Part shown: positions 8,463 to 17,181 of the stretch, in pieces
How positions within the stretch are numbered: position 1 is the stretch's first letter
Layout: every line of letters starts with the position of its first letter
Origin: Micromonospora echinofusca
Lineage (GTDB): Bacteria; Actinomycetota; Actinomycetes; Mycobacteriales; Micromonosporaceae
Length of the DNA: 64,000 nt
Assembly: GCF_900091445.1 (NCBI RefSeq)
Contig: NZ_LT607733.1
Coordinates: 1,753,501 to 1,817,500 of the forward strand
Direction of reading: 5' to 3'
Translations under genes and position numbers: made by a program
Notes under the pieces: model-generated
What the model saw: only the letters and a program-made list of their open reading frames with translations
What the model was told of the DNA's origin: nothing
The model's database searches: none

Positions 8463-9425
8463 ATGGTTGATCACGAGGTGGACACCTCCGCGGGGACCGC
8501 GGTGGTCGACGCCGGCGCGGTCGACCGGCGGGGGACGCTCGGGGTCGGCTCCGACGGAGTGCTGGCCCGGGTCCGGGCCGGCGCGGGCGAGCTGACGGGG
8601 GCACTGCGCCGCGTCGCCGAGCACGTGCTCAGCGACCCGGAGGCGGCCGCCCGGGCGACCATCGTGGAGCTGGCCGAGCGCAGCGGCACCTCCCCGGCGA
8701 CGATCACCCGCTTCTGCCGGGCGATGGGCTTCGACGGCTACGCCGACCTGCGACTCGGCATCGCCGCCGAGACCGGCCGGGCCCGCTCGGCGGGCTGGAC
8801 CGTCGACATCGGACGCGAGATCCAGCCGAGCGACCCCCTCTCCCGGGTGCTCGACCAGATCATGGCCGCCGACACCCGCGCCATGCACGACACCGCCGCC
8901 CTGCTCGACCTCGCCGAGGTGGAACGGGCCGCCGTCGCCATCGCCGGGGCGTCGCGGGTGAACATCTTCGGGGCCAGCGGCAGCGCCCTGGTCGGCGAGG
9001 AGATGCAGTTCAGCCTGCACCGCATCGGGGTGGCGGCCTGGGCCTGGAACGACGTGCACGAGGGCCTCGCCAGCGCGGCCCTGCTGCGCCAGGGCGACGT
9101 GGCGCTCGGCATCTCGCACACCGGCCAGACCCGGGAGACCATCGAGATGCTCGCCGAGGCCGGCAGCCGGGGCGCGACCACCGTGGCGCTGACCGGGTTC
9201 CCCCGCTCGCCGCTGGCCGAGCTGGCCGACATCGTGCTGCTCACCGCCAGCCAGGCCACCACCTTCCGCCCCGACGCGCTCTCCGCCCGGCACCCGCAGC
9301 TGGTCGTGCTCGACCTGCTCTACATCGCCGTCGCCCAGCGCACCCACGACCGCGCCCACGCGGCCTTCCGGCGTACCGCCCAGGCCGTCGACGGGCACAA
9401 GGCCGCGAAGGGGGCCACCGCATGA
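8463..9425 (+). CDS. MurR/RpiR-family transcriptional regulator with SIS domain
   Basis: 320-residue regulator. Residues about 25-100 form the RpiR helix-turn-helix domain (VELAERSGTSPATITRFCRAMGF), and residues about 150-300 form a SIS phosphosugar-binding domain (INIFGASGSA-like loop, GISHTGQT). Members sense sugar phosphates such as GlcNAc-6-P or MurNAc-6-P. The gene heads a probable operon rpiR-SIS-ngcE2F2G2, its stop overlapping the next start (ATGA). It is the evident local regulator of both ngc operons and the divergent kinase. Whether it represses or activates cannot be read from sequence. Confidence 0.9.
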   Translation: MVDHEVDTSAGTAVVDAGAVDRRGTLGVGSDGVLARVRAGAGELTGALRRVAEHVLSDPEAAARATIVELAERSGTSPATITRFCRAMGFDGYADLRLGIAAETGRARSAGWTVDIGREIQPSDPLSRVLDQIMAADTRAMHDTAALLDLAEVERAAVAIAGASRVNIFGASGSALVGEEMQFSLHRIGVAAWAWNDVHEGLASAALLRQGDVALGISHTGQTRETIEMLAEAGSRGATTVALTGFPRSPLAELADIVLLTASQATTFRPDALSARHPQLVVLDLLYIAVAQRTHDRAHAAFRRTAQAVDGHKAAKGATA

Positions 9426-10171
9426 TCAGTGCACAGGGGTACGCCGACGCCGTCCGTCCGGTGCTCGACCGGCTCGTCGACGCCAGCGCCGACGGGATCG
9501 GCGCCGCCGCCGACCTGATCACCACCAGCCTGCGCGCCGGCGGGGTGCTCCAGGCCTTCGGCGCCGGTCACTCCGAGGCGTTCGCCGCGGAGCTGGTCGC
9601 CCGCGCCGGCGGGCTGGTGCCCACCAACCGGCTCTCCCTGCACGACCTGGTGCTGCACGGCGACGCCCCGCGCGACGTGCTCGCCGACCCGAAGCTGGAG
9701 CGCGACCCCGCCGTCGCCCACCAGCTCTACGCGCTGGCGGCCCCGCAGCCGCGCGACGTGTTCGTGGTGGCGTCCCAGTCCGGCATCAACGGCTCGGTGG
9801 TCGAGCTGGCGGCGCTGGTCACCGGACGCGGCCACCCGCTGATCGCGGTCACCTCGGTCGCGCACACCGCACGGGTCGCCCCACGGCACCCGTCCGGCCG
9901 GCGACTCGCCGACCTCGCCGACGTCGTGCTGGACAACGGCGCGCCGTACGGCGACGCACTGCTGCCGCTCGAGGGCGGCGGCGCGGTCTGTGCGGTCTCC
10001 TCGGTCACCGCGGCGCTGCTGGCGCAGCTGCTGACCGCCGAGGTCGTACGACGGTTCCACCAGGCCGGGGAGGTACCCCCTATCTACCTCTCCGCCAACG
10101 TCCCCGGCGGGGACGAGCACAACCACGCCCTCGAGTCGCGGTACGCCGGGCGCCTCCGGCGCACCGCCTGA
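9422..10171 (+). CDS. SIS-domain (sugar isomerase) protein
   Basis: 249-residue SIS protein. The phosphosugar loop is AFGAGHSEAF at about residue 40, and a second motif SQSGINGSVVE follows. It resembles small stand-alone SIS proteins (SIS_2 class) related to phosphoheptose isomerases, not the larger MurQ etherase. It overlaps rpiR by four bases and is followed 25 bases later by ngcE2. A role on the phosphorylated product of the imported amino sugar (isomerisation or deamination) is likely but not assignable. Confidence 0.85.
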   Translation: MISAQGYADAVRPVLDRLVDASADGIGAAADLITTSLRAGGVLQAFGAGHSEAFAAELVARAGGLVPTNRLSLHDLVLHGDAPRDVLADPKLERDPAVAHQLYALAAPQPRDVFVVASQSGINGSVVELAALVTGRGHPLIAVTSVAHTARVAPRHPSGRRLADLADVVLDNGAPYGDALLPLEGGGAVCAVSSVTAALLAQLLTAEVVRRFHQAGEVPPIYLSANVPGGDEHNHALESRYAGRLRRTA

Positions 10172-10196
10172 CCCGAACACACAAGGAGAGACGACG

Positions 10197-11633
10197 ATGT
10201 CGATTACCCCCGACAACCCGGCCGACCTGAGCCGCCGGACCGTGCTGCGTCGGGCCGCCGCGGTGGGCCTGCTTGCCACCCCGGCCGCCGGCCTGCTGAG
10301 CGCCTGCGCGACCAGCGGCGGCGACGAGAAGAACGAGCAGGTCGCCGGCGGCACCAAGAGCGCCACCAACCCGCTCGGCGTCGCCGAGGACGCCGCGATC
10401 GAGGTGGTCATCTTCAACGGTGGCTACGGCGAGAAGTACGCCACCGACGTGCACCAGCCGCTGTACAAGAAGGCGTTCCCGAAGGCCGAGGTCAAGCACC
10501 AGTCGACCCAGGCCGTGTCCACGGTGCTCCAGCCGCGCTTCGCCTCGGGCAACCCGCCGGAGTTCGTCAACAACTCCGGCGAGAAGCTGATGGACTTCGG
10601 CGCCCTGGTCGCCGACGGTCAGCTTCAGGACCTCACCGAGCTGTGGGACGCCCCGTCGGTCGACGACCCCAACAAGAAGGTCCGCGACACCGTGGTGCCG
10701 GGCACCATCGAGGCCGGGTCGTTCAACGGCAAGCCGTACGTCCTGTACTACGTCTCCACCGTCTTCGGCATCTGGTACTCCGGCAAGCTGTTCAAGGACA
10801 ACGGCTGGGCGCCGGCGAAGGACTGGTCGGAGTTCACCGCCCTGCTCGACAAGATCAAGGCCAAGGGCATCACCCCGTACGGCTACGCGGGGGCGAACGC
10901 CGCGTACTACCAGTGGAACGTGATCCTCACCCACGCGGCGAAGATCGGCGGCACGGACGTGCTGAAGAACATCGACAACCTGGAGGACGGCGCCTGGCAG
11001 CAGGACGCGGTCAAGCAGGCCGCCGAGGCGTGGGCCGAGATCGGCGCCAAGTACGTCGACAAGAGCTTCGAGGGGCTCAAGCACACCGACGTGCAGCTGC
11101 GGCAGAACCAGTACAAGCTCGCGTTCTACCCCAGCGGCGACTGGCTGGAGGGCGAGCAGAAGAAGGACACGCCGTCCGGCTTCGAGTACCAGCTCATGCC
11201 GGTGCCGAGCCTGTCCGCCTCGGACAAGCTGCCGGCGACGGCGCTGCGGGCGACGGCCGGTGAGGGCTACTTCGTCTCGGCCAAGAGCAAGAACCCCAAG
11301 GGCGGCCTGGAGTACATGCGCCAGATGCTCTCGGTGGCCGGCGCGAAGGGCTTCACCGAGGTGGTCAAGGCCCCGACCGTGGTCACCGCCGGCTCGGAGG
11401 GTTTCGCCTTCCCGCCCGGCGTGGCCAGCTCGCAGAGCGCGCTCAAGGCCGCCGGCCAGGACGTGTTCAACCTGTACTTCGACGGCTGGTACAAGGAGCT
11501 CGACACGGAGGCCCGTACGGCCACCAACGAGCTGATGTTCGGCCGGATCAAGGCCGACGCCTTCGTGGAGCGGATCCAGAAGCGCGCCGACGCGATCAAG
11601 AAGGACAGCTCCATCGCCAAGTTCAAGCGCTGA
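10197..11633 (+). CDS. ngcE: NgcE-type amino-sugar ABC substrate-binding lipoprotein (copy 2)
   Basis: 478-residue paralogue of the protein at 3317. It has a twin-arginine-type signal (LSRRTVLRRAAAVG) and lipobox LLSAC. The mature domain shares the VVIFNGGYGEKYA, LQPRF and FVNNSG motifs. Ribosome binding site AAGGAGAG lies eight bases before the ATG. It is in the same operon as rpiR and the SIS gene. The two NgcE proteins share framework motifs but differ widely in between, so the operons may differ in ligand range, for example monomer versus chitobiose; this is inference. Confidence 0.9.
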   Translation: MSITPDNPADLSRRTVLRRAAAVGLLATPAAGLLSACATSGGDEKNEQVAGGTKSATNPLGVAEDAAIEVVIFNGGYGEKYATDVHQPLYKKAFPKAEVKHQSTQAVSTVLQPRFASGNPPEFVNNSGEKLMDFGALVADGQLQDLTELWDAPSVDDPNKKVRDTVVPGTIEAGSFNGKPYVLYYVSTVFGIWYSGKLFKDNGWAPAKDWSEFTALLDKIKAKGITPYGYAGANAAYYQWNVILTHAAKIGGTDVLKNIDNLEDGAWQQDAVKQAAEAWAEIGAKYVDKSFEGLKHTDVQLRQNQYKLAFYPSGDWLEGEQKKDTPSGFEYQLMPVPSLSASDKLPATALRATAGEGYFVSAKSKNPKGGLEYMRQMLSVAGAKGFTEVVKAPTVVTAGSEGFAFPPGVASSQSALKAAGQDVFNLYFDGWYKELDTEARTATNELMFGRIKADAFVERIQKRADAIKKDSSIAKFKR

Positions 11634-11653
11634 TCGATCGGAGCGTAGGGGTC

Positions 11654-12562
11654 ATGCGGCACGGCAAGTATCCGTTCGTGATCGGGTTCCTCTTCGTCCC
11701 GGTCACGCTGTACGTGGTCTTCGTCATCGCGCCGTACGCGCAGGCGTTCCAGATCTCGATGACCAACTGGCGAGGGCTCTCGGCCCCGCAGTGGGTGGGC
11801 TTCGACAACTTCCGGAGGTTGTTCGACGACGACAACTTCTGGAAGGCGGTCCAGCACCACGGCGTACTGCTGCTTGCCCTGCCGCTGATCACCATCGCCA
11901 TCGCGCTGTTCTTCTCGTTCCTGCTCAACGTGGGCGGCAAGAGCAGCGGCGGGCAACGCCAGGGGGTCTGGGGGTCGAAGTTCTACCGGGTGGTGTTCTT
12001 CTTCCCCCAGGTCCTGGCGGTGGCCATCATCGCGGTGCTGTTCCAGATGGTCTACCGGCCCAACGAGTCCGGCCTGATCAACGGCGTGCTGATGAAGCTC
12101 GGCTTCGACCCGGTGCTCTTCCTGGTCCGGCCGAACCTGGCGCTCTGGTCGATCATCGGCGTGCTGGTCTGGCAGGCGGTCGGCTTCTACGTGGTGCTCT
12201 TCTCGGCGGGCATGGCCTCCATCCCCGGCGAGATCTACGAGGCCGCCGAGGTGGACGGGGCGAACCGGGTGACGCTCTTCTTCCGGGTCACCCTGCCGCT
12301 GCTCTGGGACACCCTCCAGGTCGCCTGGGTCTACCTGGGCATCGCCGCGTTCGACGCGTTCGCCATCGTCTCGGTGCTCTCGGTGGACGGGGGCGGCCCG
12401 GACGGCGCCACCACCGTCCTGGCGATGGAGATCTACCGCAACGCCTTCGTCTACTCGAAGTACGGCTACGCCTCGGCCATGGGCGTGGCGCTGTTCTTCC
12501 TCACCCTCACGTTCGCGGCGTTGACGCTGCGGCTGACCAAGCGGGAAAGCGTGGAGTACTGA
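11654..12562 (+). CDS. ngcF: NgcF-type sugar ABC permease (copy 2)
   Basis: 302-residue MalF-like permease, same length as copy 1 and starting with the same MRHGKYP. The EAA loop is EAAEVDGANRVTLFFRVTLP. About six membrane segments. The spacer after ngcE2 is only 20 bases and lacks the hairpin seen in copy 1. Its stop TGA overlaps the ATG of ngcG2 by one base. Function as for copy 1. Confidence 0.9.
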   Translation: MRHGKYPFVIGFLFVPVTLYVVFVIAPYAQAFQISMTNWRGLSAPQWVGFDNFRRLFDDDNFWKAVQHHGVLLLALPLITIAIALFFSFLLNVGGKSSGGQRQGVWGSKFYRVVFFFPQVLAVAIIAVLFQMVYRPNESGLINGVLMKLGFDPVLFLVRPNLALWSIIGVLVWQAVGFYVVLFSAGMASIPGEIYEAAEVDGANRVTLFFRVTLPLLWDTLQVAWVYLGIAAFDAFAIVSVLSVDGGGPDGATTVLAMEIYRNAFVYSKYGYASAMGVALFFLTLTFAALTLRLTKRESVEY

Positions 12563-13488
12563 TGAACCCGCAGACGACGCTGCCGCCGACACCGGCGGCG
12601 CTACCGCCGAAGACCGTGAAGCCGGGCGCCGCGGGTGGGCGCGGAGGCAGGGGCCGACGGGAGGTACGGATCCTCGCCAACCTCGGGCACGTGGCGCTCG
12701 CGGTCTGGGCGGTCATCGTGATCGTGCCGATCCTCTGGACCTTCCTCGCCTCGTTCAAGAACACCACGGAGATCTTCAGCAGCCCGTGGACCATGCCGGC
12801 GGAGCTGCGGTTCGAGAACTACGCCCGGGCGTGGACCAAGGCCAACGTCGGGCGCTACTTCCTCAACAGCGTGATCGTGGTGGCGTGCAGCACCTTCGGC
12901 ACCATGCTGCTCGGCTCGATGGCCGCGTACGTGCTGGCCCGCTACAAGTTCTGGGGCAACCGGGCGATCTACTACCTGTTCGTCTCGGGGCTCGCGTTCC
13001 CGGTCTTCCTGGCCCTCGTACCGCTCTTCTTCGTGGTGAAGAACCTGGGACTGCTGGACACGCACACCGGGGTGGTGCTGGTCTACATCGCCTACTCGCT
13101 GCCGTTCACGGTGTTCTTCCTGGCCGCGTTCTTCAAGACGCTGCCGTCGTCGGTCGCCGAGGCGGGGATGATCGACGGCTGCTCGCACACCCGGCTGTTC
13201 TTCCAGGTGATGATGCCGATGGCGAAGCCGGGCCTGATCAGCGTCGGGATCTTCAACATCATCGGCCAGTGGGGGCAGTACCAGCTGCCGCTCGTGCTGC
13301 TCTCCAACGCCAAGGACAAGTGGGTGCTCACCCAGGGCATCGCGGACATCTCGGTGAACGCCGGCTACGAGGCGGACTGGTCCGGCCTCTTCGCCGCCCT
13401 GACCATCGCCATCCTCCCGATGATCGTCGTGTACGCGATCTTCCAGCGCCAGATCCAGTCCGGTCTCACCTCCGGCGCGGTGAAGTAG
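12562..13488 (+). CDS. ngcG: NgcG-type sugar ABC permease (copy 2)
   Basis: 308-residue MalG-like permease; the ATG at 12562 is part of a TGATG overlap with ngcF2. A Pro-rich and then Gly/Arg-rich cytoplasmic N-terminal tail precedes the first membrane segment. The EAA loop is VAEAGMIDGCSHTRLFFQV, and the C-terminus is [14 protein letters not shown]. It is the last gene of the rpiR operon and converges on an ABC exporter gene 11 bases away. As with copy 1 there is no ATPase gene in the operon. Confidence 0.9.
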   Translation: MNPQTTLPPTPAALPPKTVKPGAAGGRGGRGRREVRILANLGHVALAVWAVIVIVPILWTFLASFKNTTEIFSSPWTMPAELRFENYARAWTKANVGRYFLNSVIVVACSTFGTMLLGSMAAYVLARYKFWGNRAIYYLFVSGLAFPVFLALVPLFFVVKNLGLLDTHTGVVLVYIAYSLPFTVFFLAAFFKTLPSSVAEAGMIDGCSHTRLFFQVMMPMAKPGLISVGIFNIIGQWGQYQLPLVLLSNAKDKWVLTQGIADISVNAGYEADWSGLFAALTIAILPMIVVYAIFQRQIQSGLTSGAVK

Positions 13489-13499
13489 ACCCGGGCGGG

Positions 13500-15230
13500 T
13501 CAGGGGTGCCAGGAACGCCACAGGGCGGCGTACGGGCCGTCGGCCCGGACCAGCTCGTCGTGACTGCCGAGCTCGGTGATCCGGCCCCCCTCCAGCACCG
13601 CCACCCGGTCGGCGTCGTGGGCGGTGTTGAGGCGGTGCGCGATCGCGATGACGGTCCGCCCGGTGAGCAGGGCGGCCAGGGCCCGCTCGGTGCGCCGGGC
13701 GGTGGTCGGGTCGAGAGCGGCGGTCGCCTCGTCGAGGATCAGCGTGTGCGGGTCGGCGAGCACCAGCCGGGCCAGCGCGAGCTGCTGGGCCTCGGCCGCC
13801 CCGAGCTGGTGCGCCCCGTCGCCGAGGAGGGTGTCGAGGTCGTCGGGCAGGCGGGCGTACCAGTCGGCGCCGACCGTGGCCAGCGCCGCGCGCATCCGGT
13901 CGTCGGAGGCGTCCGGGGCGGCGAACGCGAGGTTGTCGCGTAGCGAGCCGATGAAGACGTGGTGCTCCTGGGTGACCAGGGCGATGCGCCGCCGGCGCTC
14001 GGCCGGGTCCAGGTCGGTCACGGGGCAGCCGCCGACGCTGACGACCCCCTCCCGGGGCGTGTCGATCCCGGCGAGCAGCCGCGCCAGGGTGGACTTCCCG
14101 GCCCCCGACGGCCCGACGAGCGCCAACCGCTCGCCGGGCCGCACCTCGAGGTCGATGCCGTGCAGCACGTCGGGTCCGCCGACGTACGCGAACCGGGCTC
14201 CCCGGACGACCAGCCGCTCGTCCATGGGCGCGGCGGCCCGGCCGGGCCGCTCCGGCGGCACCTGGCCGACACCGAGCACCCGGGCGAACGAGGCGAAGCC
14301 GCGCTGCGCCTGCTCCGTCCACTGGAGGATCCGGTCCAGCGGCTCGATCGCCTGCTGCAGATAGAGCGTGGCGGTGACCACCGCGCCGAGGGACACCTCG
14401 CCCCGGGTGAGCAGGAGCCCACCGACCAGCAGCAGCGCGGCCACGGGCAGCGGGTAGCTGGCCTCCACCACGGTGAAGAAGACGGTGCGCAGCGCCAGGG
14501 TCGCCCGCCGGGCACCCCAGACCCGGGCGATGCGCGCGGTGCCGTGCCCGATCCGCTCGTCGGCGAGACGCAACGCCTCGACCGTACGGGCGCCCTCGGC
14601 GGTGGTCGTCAGCGTCTCGGTCAGCTCGGCGGCGGCGGCCCCCTCGGCCAGGTACGCCGGGCTGGCGCGTCGCAGGTACCACCGGGTCACCAGCGCGATC
14701 GTCGGCAGCCCGGCGAGCGCGGCCAGCCCGAGCAGCGGGTGCAGCAGGAACACCGCGCCGAACAGCAGCGTCAGCTGCACCGAGGCGATGACGATGGTGG
14801 GCACCACGTCCCGGACGGTGGTGCCGACCGTCGCCACGTCGACCGAGCTGCGGGTCGCCAGGTCCCCGGAGCCGGCGCGCTCCACGACGCCGACGGGCAG
14901 GTGCAGTGTGCGCTCGACGAACTCCTCGCGCAGCCCGGCCACGGCGCGCTCGCCGAAGCGGTGGCCGGCGTACCGCGCGTACCGCGACAGCAGCGTCTGG
15001 ACCAGCACGGCCCCGCCGATCGCCAGGGCGAGCCGGTCGACGGTGGCGACGCCGGCTCCGGCGGACACCCGGTCGACGATGGTGCCGAGCAGCCACGGCG
15101 GGGCGAGCCCGGCGACCGTGGCGGTGGCGTGCAGCGCCAGCACGACCGCGACGGCGCGTCGGTCCCGGGCGATCAGCCGGCGCGTCGCCCGGCGCACGGT
15201 GGCCCGGTCGGCGACCGGCAGCCCGCTCAC
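13500..15230 (-). CDS. ABC exporter half-transporter with intact Walker motifs but degenerate signature
   Basis: 576 residues: a six-helix exporter membrane domain (about residues 30-310) and an ATPase domain. Walker A is GPSGAGKST, Walker B TLILDEATAALD, and the H-loop IAIAHRL, all intact. The ABC signature is LGAAEAQ in place of LSGGQ. Its ATG overlaps the TGA of the upstream partner, so the two are co-translated. The partner has the opposite pattern, so the heterodimer has one canonical composite ATP site and one dead site. Substrate (drug, lipid or peptide) cannot be told from the sequence. Confidence 0.88.
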   Translation of the reverse strand: MSGLPVADRATVRRATRRLIARDRRAVAVVLALHATATVAGLAPPWLLGTIVDRVSAGAGVATVDRLALAIGGAVLVQTLLSRYARYAGHRFGERAVAGLREEFVERTLHLPVGVVERAGSGDLATRSSVDVATVGTTVRDVVPTIVIASVQLTLLFGAVFLLHPLLGLAALAGLPTIALVTRWYLRRASPAYLAEGAAAAELTETLTTTAEGARTVEALRLADERIGHGTARIARVWGARRATLALRTVFFTVVEASYPLPVAALLLVGGLLLTRGEVSLGAVVTATLYLQQAIEPLDRILQWTEQAQRGFASFARVLGVGQVPPERPGRAAAPMDERLVVRGARFAYVGGPDVLHGIDLEVRPGERLALVGPSGAGKSTLARLLAGIDTPREGVVSVGGCPVTDLDPAERRRRIALVTQEHHVFIGSLRDNLAFAAPDASDDRMRAALATVGADWYARLPDDLDTLLGDGAHQLGAAEAQQLALARLVLADPHTLILDEATAALDPTTARRTERALAALLTGRTVIAIAHRLNTAHDADRVAVLEGGRITELGSHDELVRADGPYAALWRSWHP

Positions 15231-17023
15231 CGCAGCGCCTGCTCGGCGTCGGCGTCGCCACGGGCCACGAGCCGCCGGTAGCCCGGGTCCCGGTCGAGCA
15301 GGTCGGCGTGGGTGCCGGTGGCGGCGACCCGCCCCGCGACCAGGTGCGCGACCTCGTCGGCCCGCCCCAGCAGCAGCGGTGAGGTGGTGAGCACGAGGGT
15401 CGTCCGTCCGGCCCGCGCGCGGCGCAGCCGCTCGGCGATTCGCGCCTCGGTGTGCGCGTCCACCGCCGAGGTCGGCTCGACGAGGATCAGCACCTCCGGT
15501 TCGGCGAGCAACGCCCGGGCCAGCCGGATCCGTTGCCGCTGCCCGCCGGAGAGGGAGCGGGCGCGGGTGTCCAGTGGGCTGTCGAGCCCGCGCGGTAGGG
15601 CGTCGACGACGTCCTCGGCCGACGCGGCGTGCAGGGCGGCGGCGATCCGCCCGCGGTCACCGTCGGGCCGGGCCCCGCGCAGCACCTCCCACAGTGTCCC
15701 GGCGAACAGGTACGCGTCGTGGTCGGCGACCAGGATGCGGCCCCGCACCTGCTCCAGCCCGACGCTGGTCAGCGGCACGCCGCCCCAGGTGGCGTCGCTG
15801 ACGGTGTACCGGCCGAGCCGGTCGGCCAGCGCGAGGGCGTCGGCCGGGTCGGCGGCGGCGACCGCGGTGAGGCGGCCGGCCCGGACGGTCAGCCCGCTCG
15901 ACCGGTCGTGCAGGTCGGCGGGGCCGCCGGGGGCCGGTACCGGGGCGGCGGGGCCGGCCGGCTGTCGGCTGCCGGGAACCGTCGCCACGCCGGTGCGGGT
16001 AACTGTGTCGCGCGGCCCGCCGACGTCGTCCGGCGTGACGGCGAGCAGGGCGACGATCCGGCGGGCCGCGACCCGGCCCCGGATCAGCTGGTGGCCGCCC
16101 TCCAGCAGGAACCAGACCGGCACGACGAGTGTCGCGACGTAGCCGTAGACGGCGACCAGTTCCCCGACGCTGATGTCGCCGGTGACCGTCATCCGGGCCG
16201 ACAGCCACACCACCGCCGCGAGGAACAGCCCGGGGACGGCCACCGTCGCCGCGTCGATCCAGCTGTTCACGGCGCCGACCCGGTATCCCTCGACGAGCAG
16301 GTCGCGGGAGCGGGCCGCGTACCGGTGGGCGAACAGGCTCCGGCCACCCACCCCGGCGAGCACCCGCAGCCCGGCCACGATGTCGCCCGACCGGGCGGTC
16401 AGCTCACCCTGCTGCTGCCGGTAGACCGACTCCGCCCGCTCCAGCCGGCGCAGCAGGGGAGCGACGACCAGGACGACCGACGGCACGCCCACCAGCACGC
16501 AGAGCGCGAGCAGGGGCGAGATCGACCAGAGCACGACGGCGACGACCAGGTACGCGACCACCGCGCCGACGCCGGGCCCGGTCACCGTCATCACCTGCGC
16601 CACCCGGTCGATGTCGGTGCCGCCGACCGTGGCCACCTCGCCCGCCGCGGCCCGGCGCGGCAGCACGGCGCCGACCCGGGACAGCTGGCGGAGCACCACG
16701 GCGGCGGAGCGCGTCTTCGCGTCCTCCCGGATGAAGGTCATCGTGCGGTGCCGCATGATGCCCAGCCAGGACAGCGCCACGCCGGCGACGACGATCGCCG
16801 CCACCCACAGGGCCAGGACCCGGGTGTCGCCGGTGCGCAGCCCGTCGTCCACGGCGCGGGAGATCAGGTAGGGCCGGACCGACAGGCCGGTCATCCAGGC
16901 CGTGCCGAACAGACTTCCGCGCAGCACCCGCCACGGCTGGCAGCGGACCAGCCACCACAGGTACCACAGCGGCCCCCTGGTGTCCGGAGTGCCGGGCTCG
17001 GGATGAGGGATACGTGGTGGCAC
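15227..17023 (-). CDS. ABC exporter half-transporter with degenerate nucleotide site
   Basis: 598 residues, exporter membrane domain then ATPase-like domain. The Walker A region reads AVAAADPADALA with no GxxGxGK, so the lysine is absent. Walker B is LILVEPTSAVD (the Asp before Glu is Val) and the H-loop histidine is lost (LTTSPLL). The signature LSGGQRQR is intact. It is the first gene of a two-gene operon with the protein at 13500. It can supply only the signature half of an ATP site to its partner. A Pro/Gly-rich linker lies at about residues 345-370. Confidence 0.88.
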   Translation of the reverse strand: MPPRIPHPEPGTPDTRGPLWYLWWLVRCQPWRVLRGSLFGTAWMTGLSVRPYLISRAVDDGLRTGDTRVLALWVAAIVVAGVALSWLGIMRHRTMTFIREDAKTRSAAVVLRQLSRVGAVLPRRAAAGEVATVGGTDIDRVAQVMTVTGPGVGAVVAYLVVAVVLWSISPLLALCVLVGVPSVVLVVAPLLRRLERAESVYRQQQGELTARSGDIVAGLRVLAGVGGRSLFAHRYAARSRDLLVEGYRVGAVNSWIDAATVAVPGLFLAAVVWLSARMTVTGDISVGELVAVYGYVATLVVPVWFLLEGGHQLIRGRVAARRIVALLAVTPDDVGGPRDTVTRTGVATVPGSRQPAGPAAPVPAPGGPADLHDRSSGLTVRAGRLTAVAAADPADALALADRLGRYTVSDATWGGVPLTSVGLEQVRGRILVADHDAYLFAGTLWEVLRGARPDGDRGRIAAALHAASAEDVVDALPRGLDSPLDTRARSLSGGQRQRIRLARALLAEPEVLILVEPTSAVDAHTEARIAERLRRARAGRTTLVLTTSPLLLGRADEVAHLVAGRVAATGTHADLLDRDPGYRRLVARGDADAEQALR

Positions 17024-17181
17024 CGGCCCACGCTACCGAGCCGCGGCACCGCCGCACCGCCCCGTTTCCGCCGAACCGTCCGCCGACGTCTCGTCCGGCG
17101 GTCGCGTCCGACCCGTTCGGCCCGGGGCGCGGCGGACGGCCGGCGGGTGAAGTGTCGCAGGGGCGAGGCAGAATCGCATCC

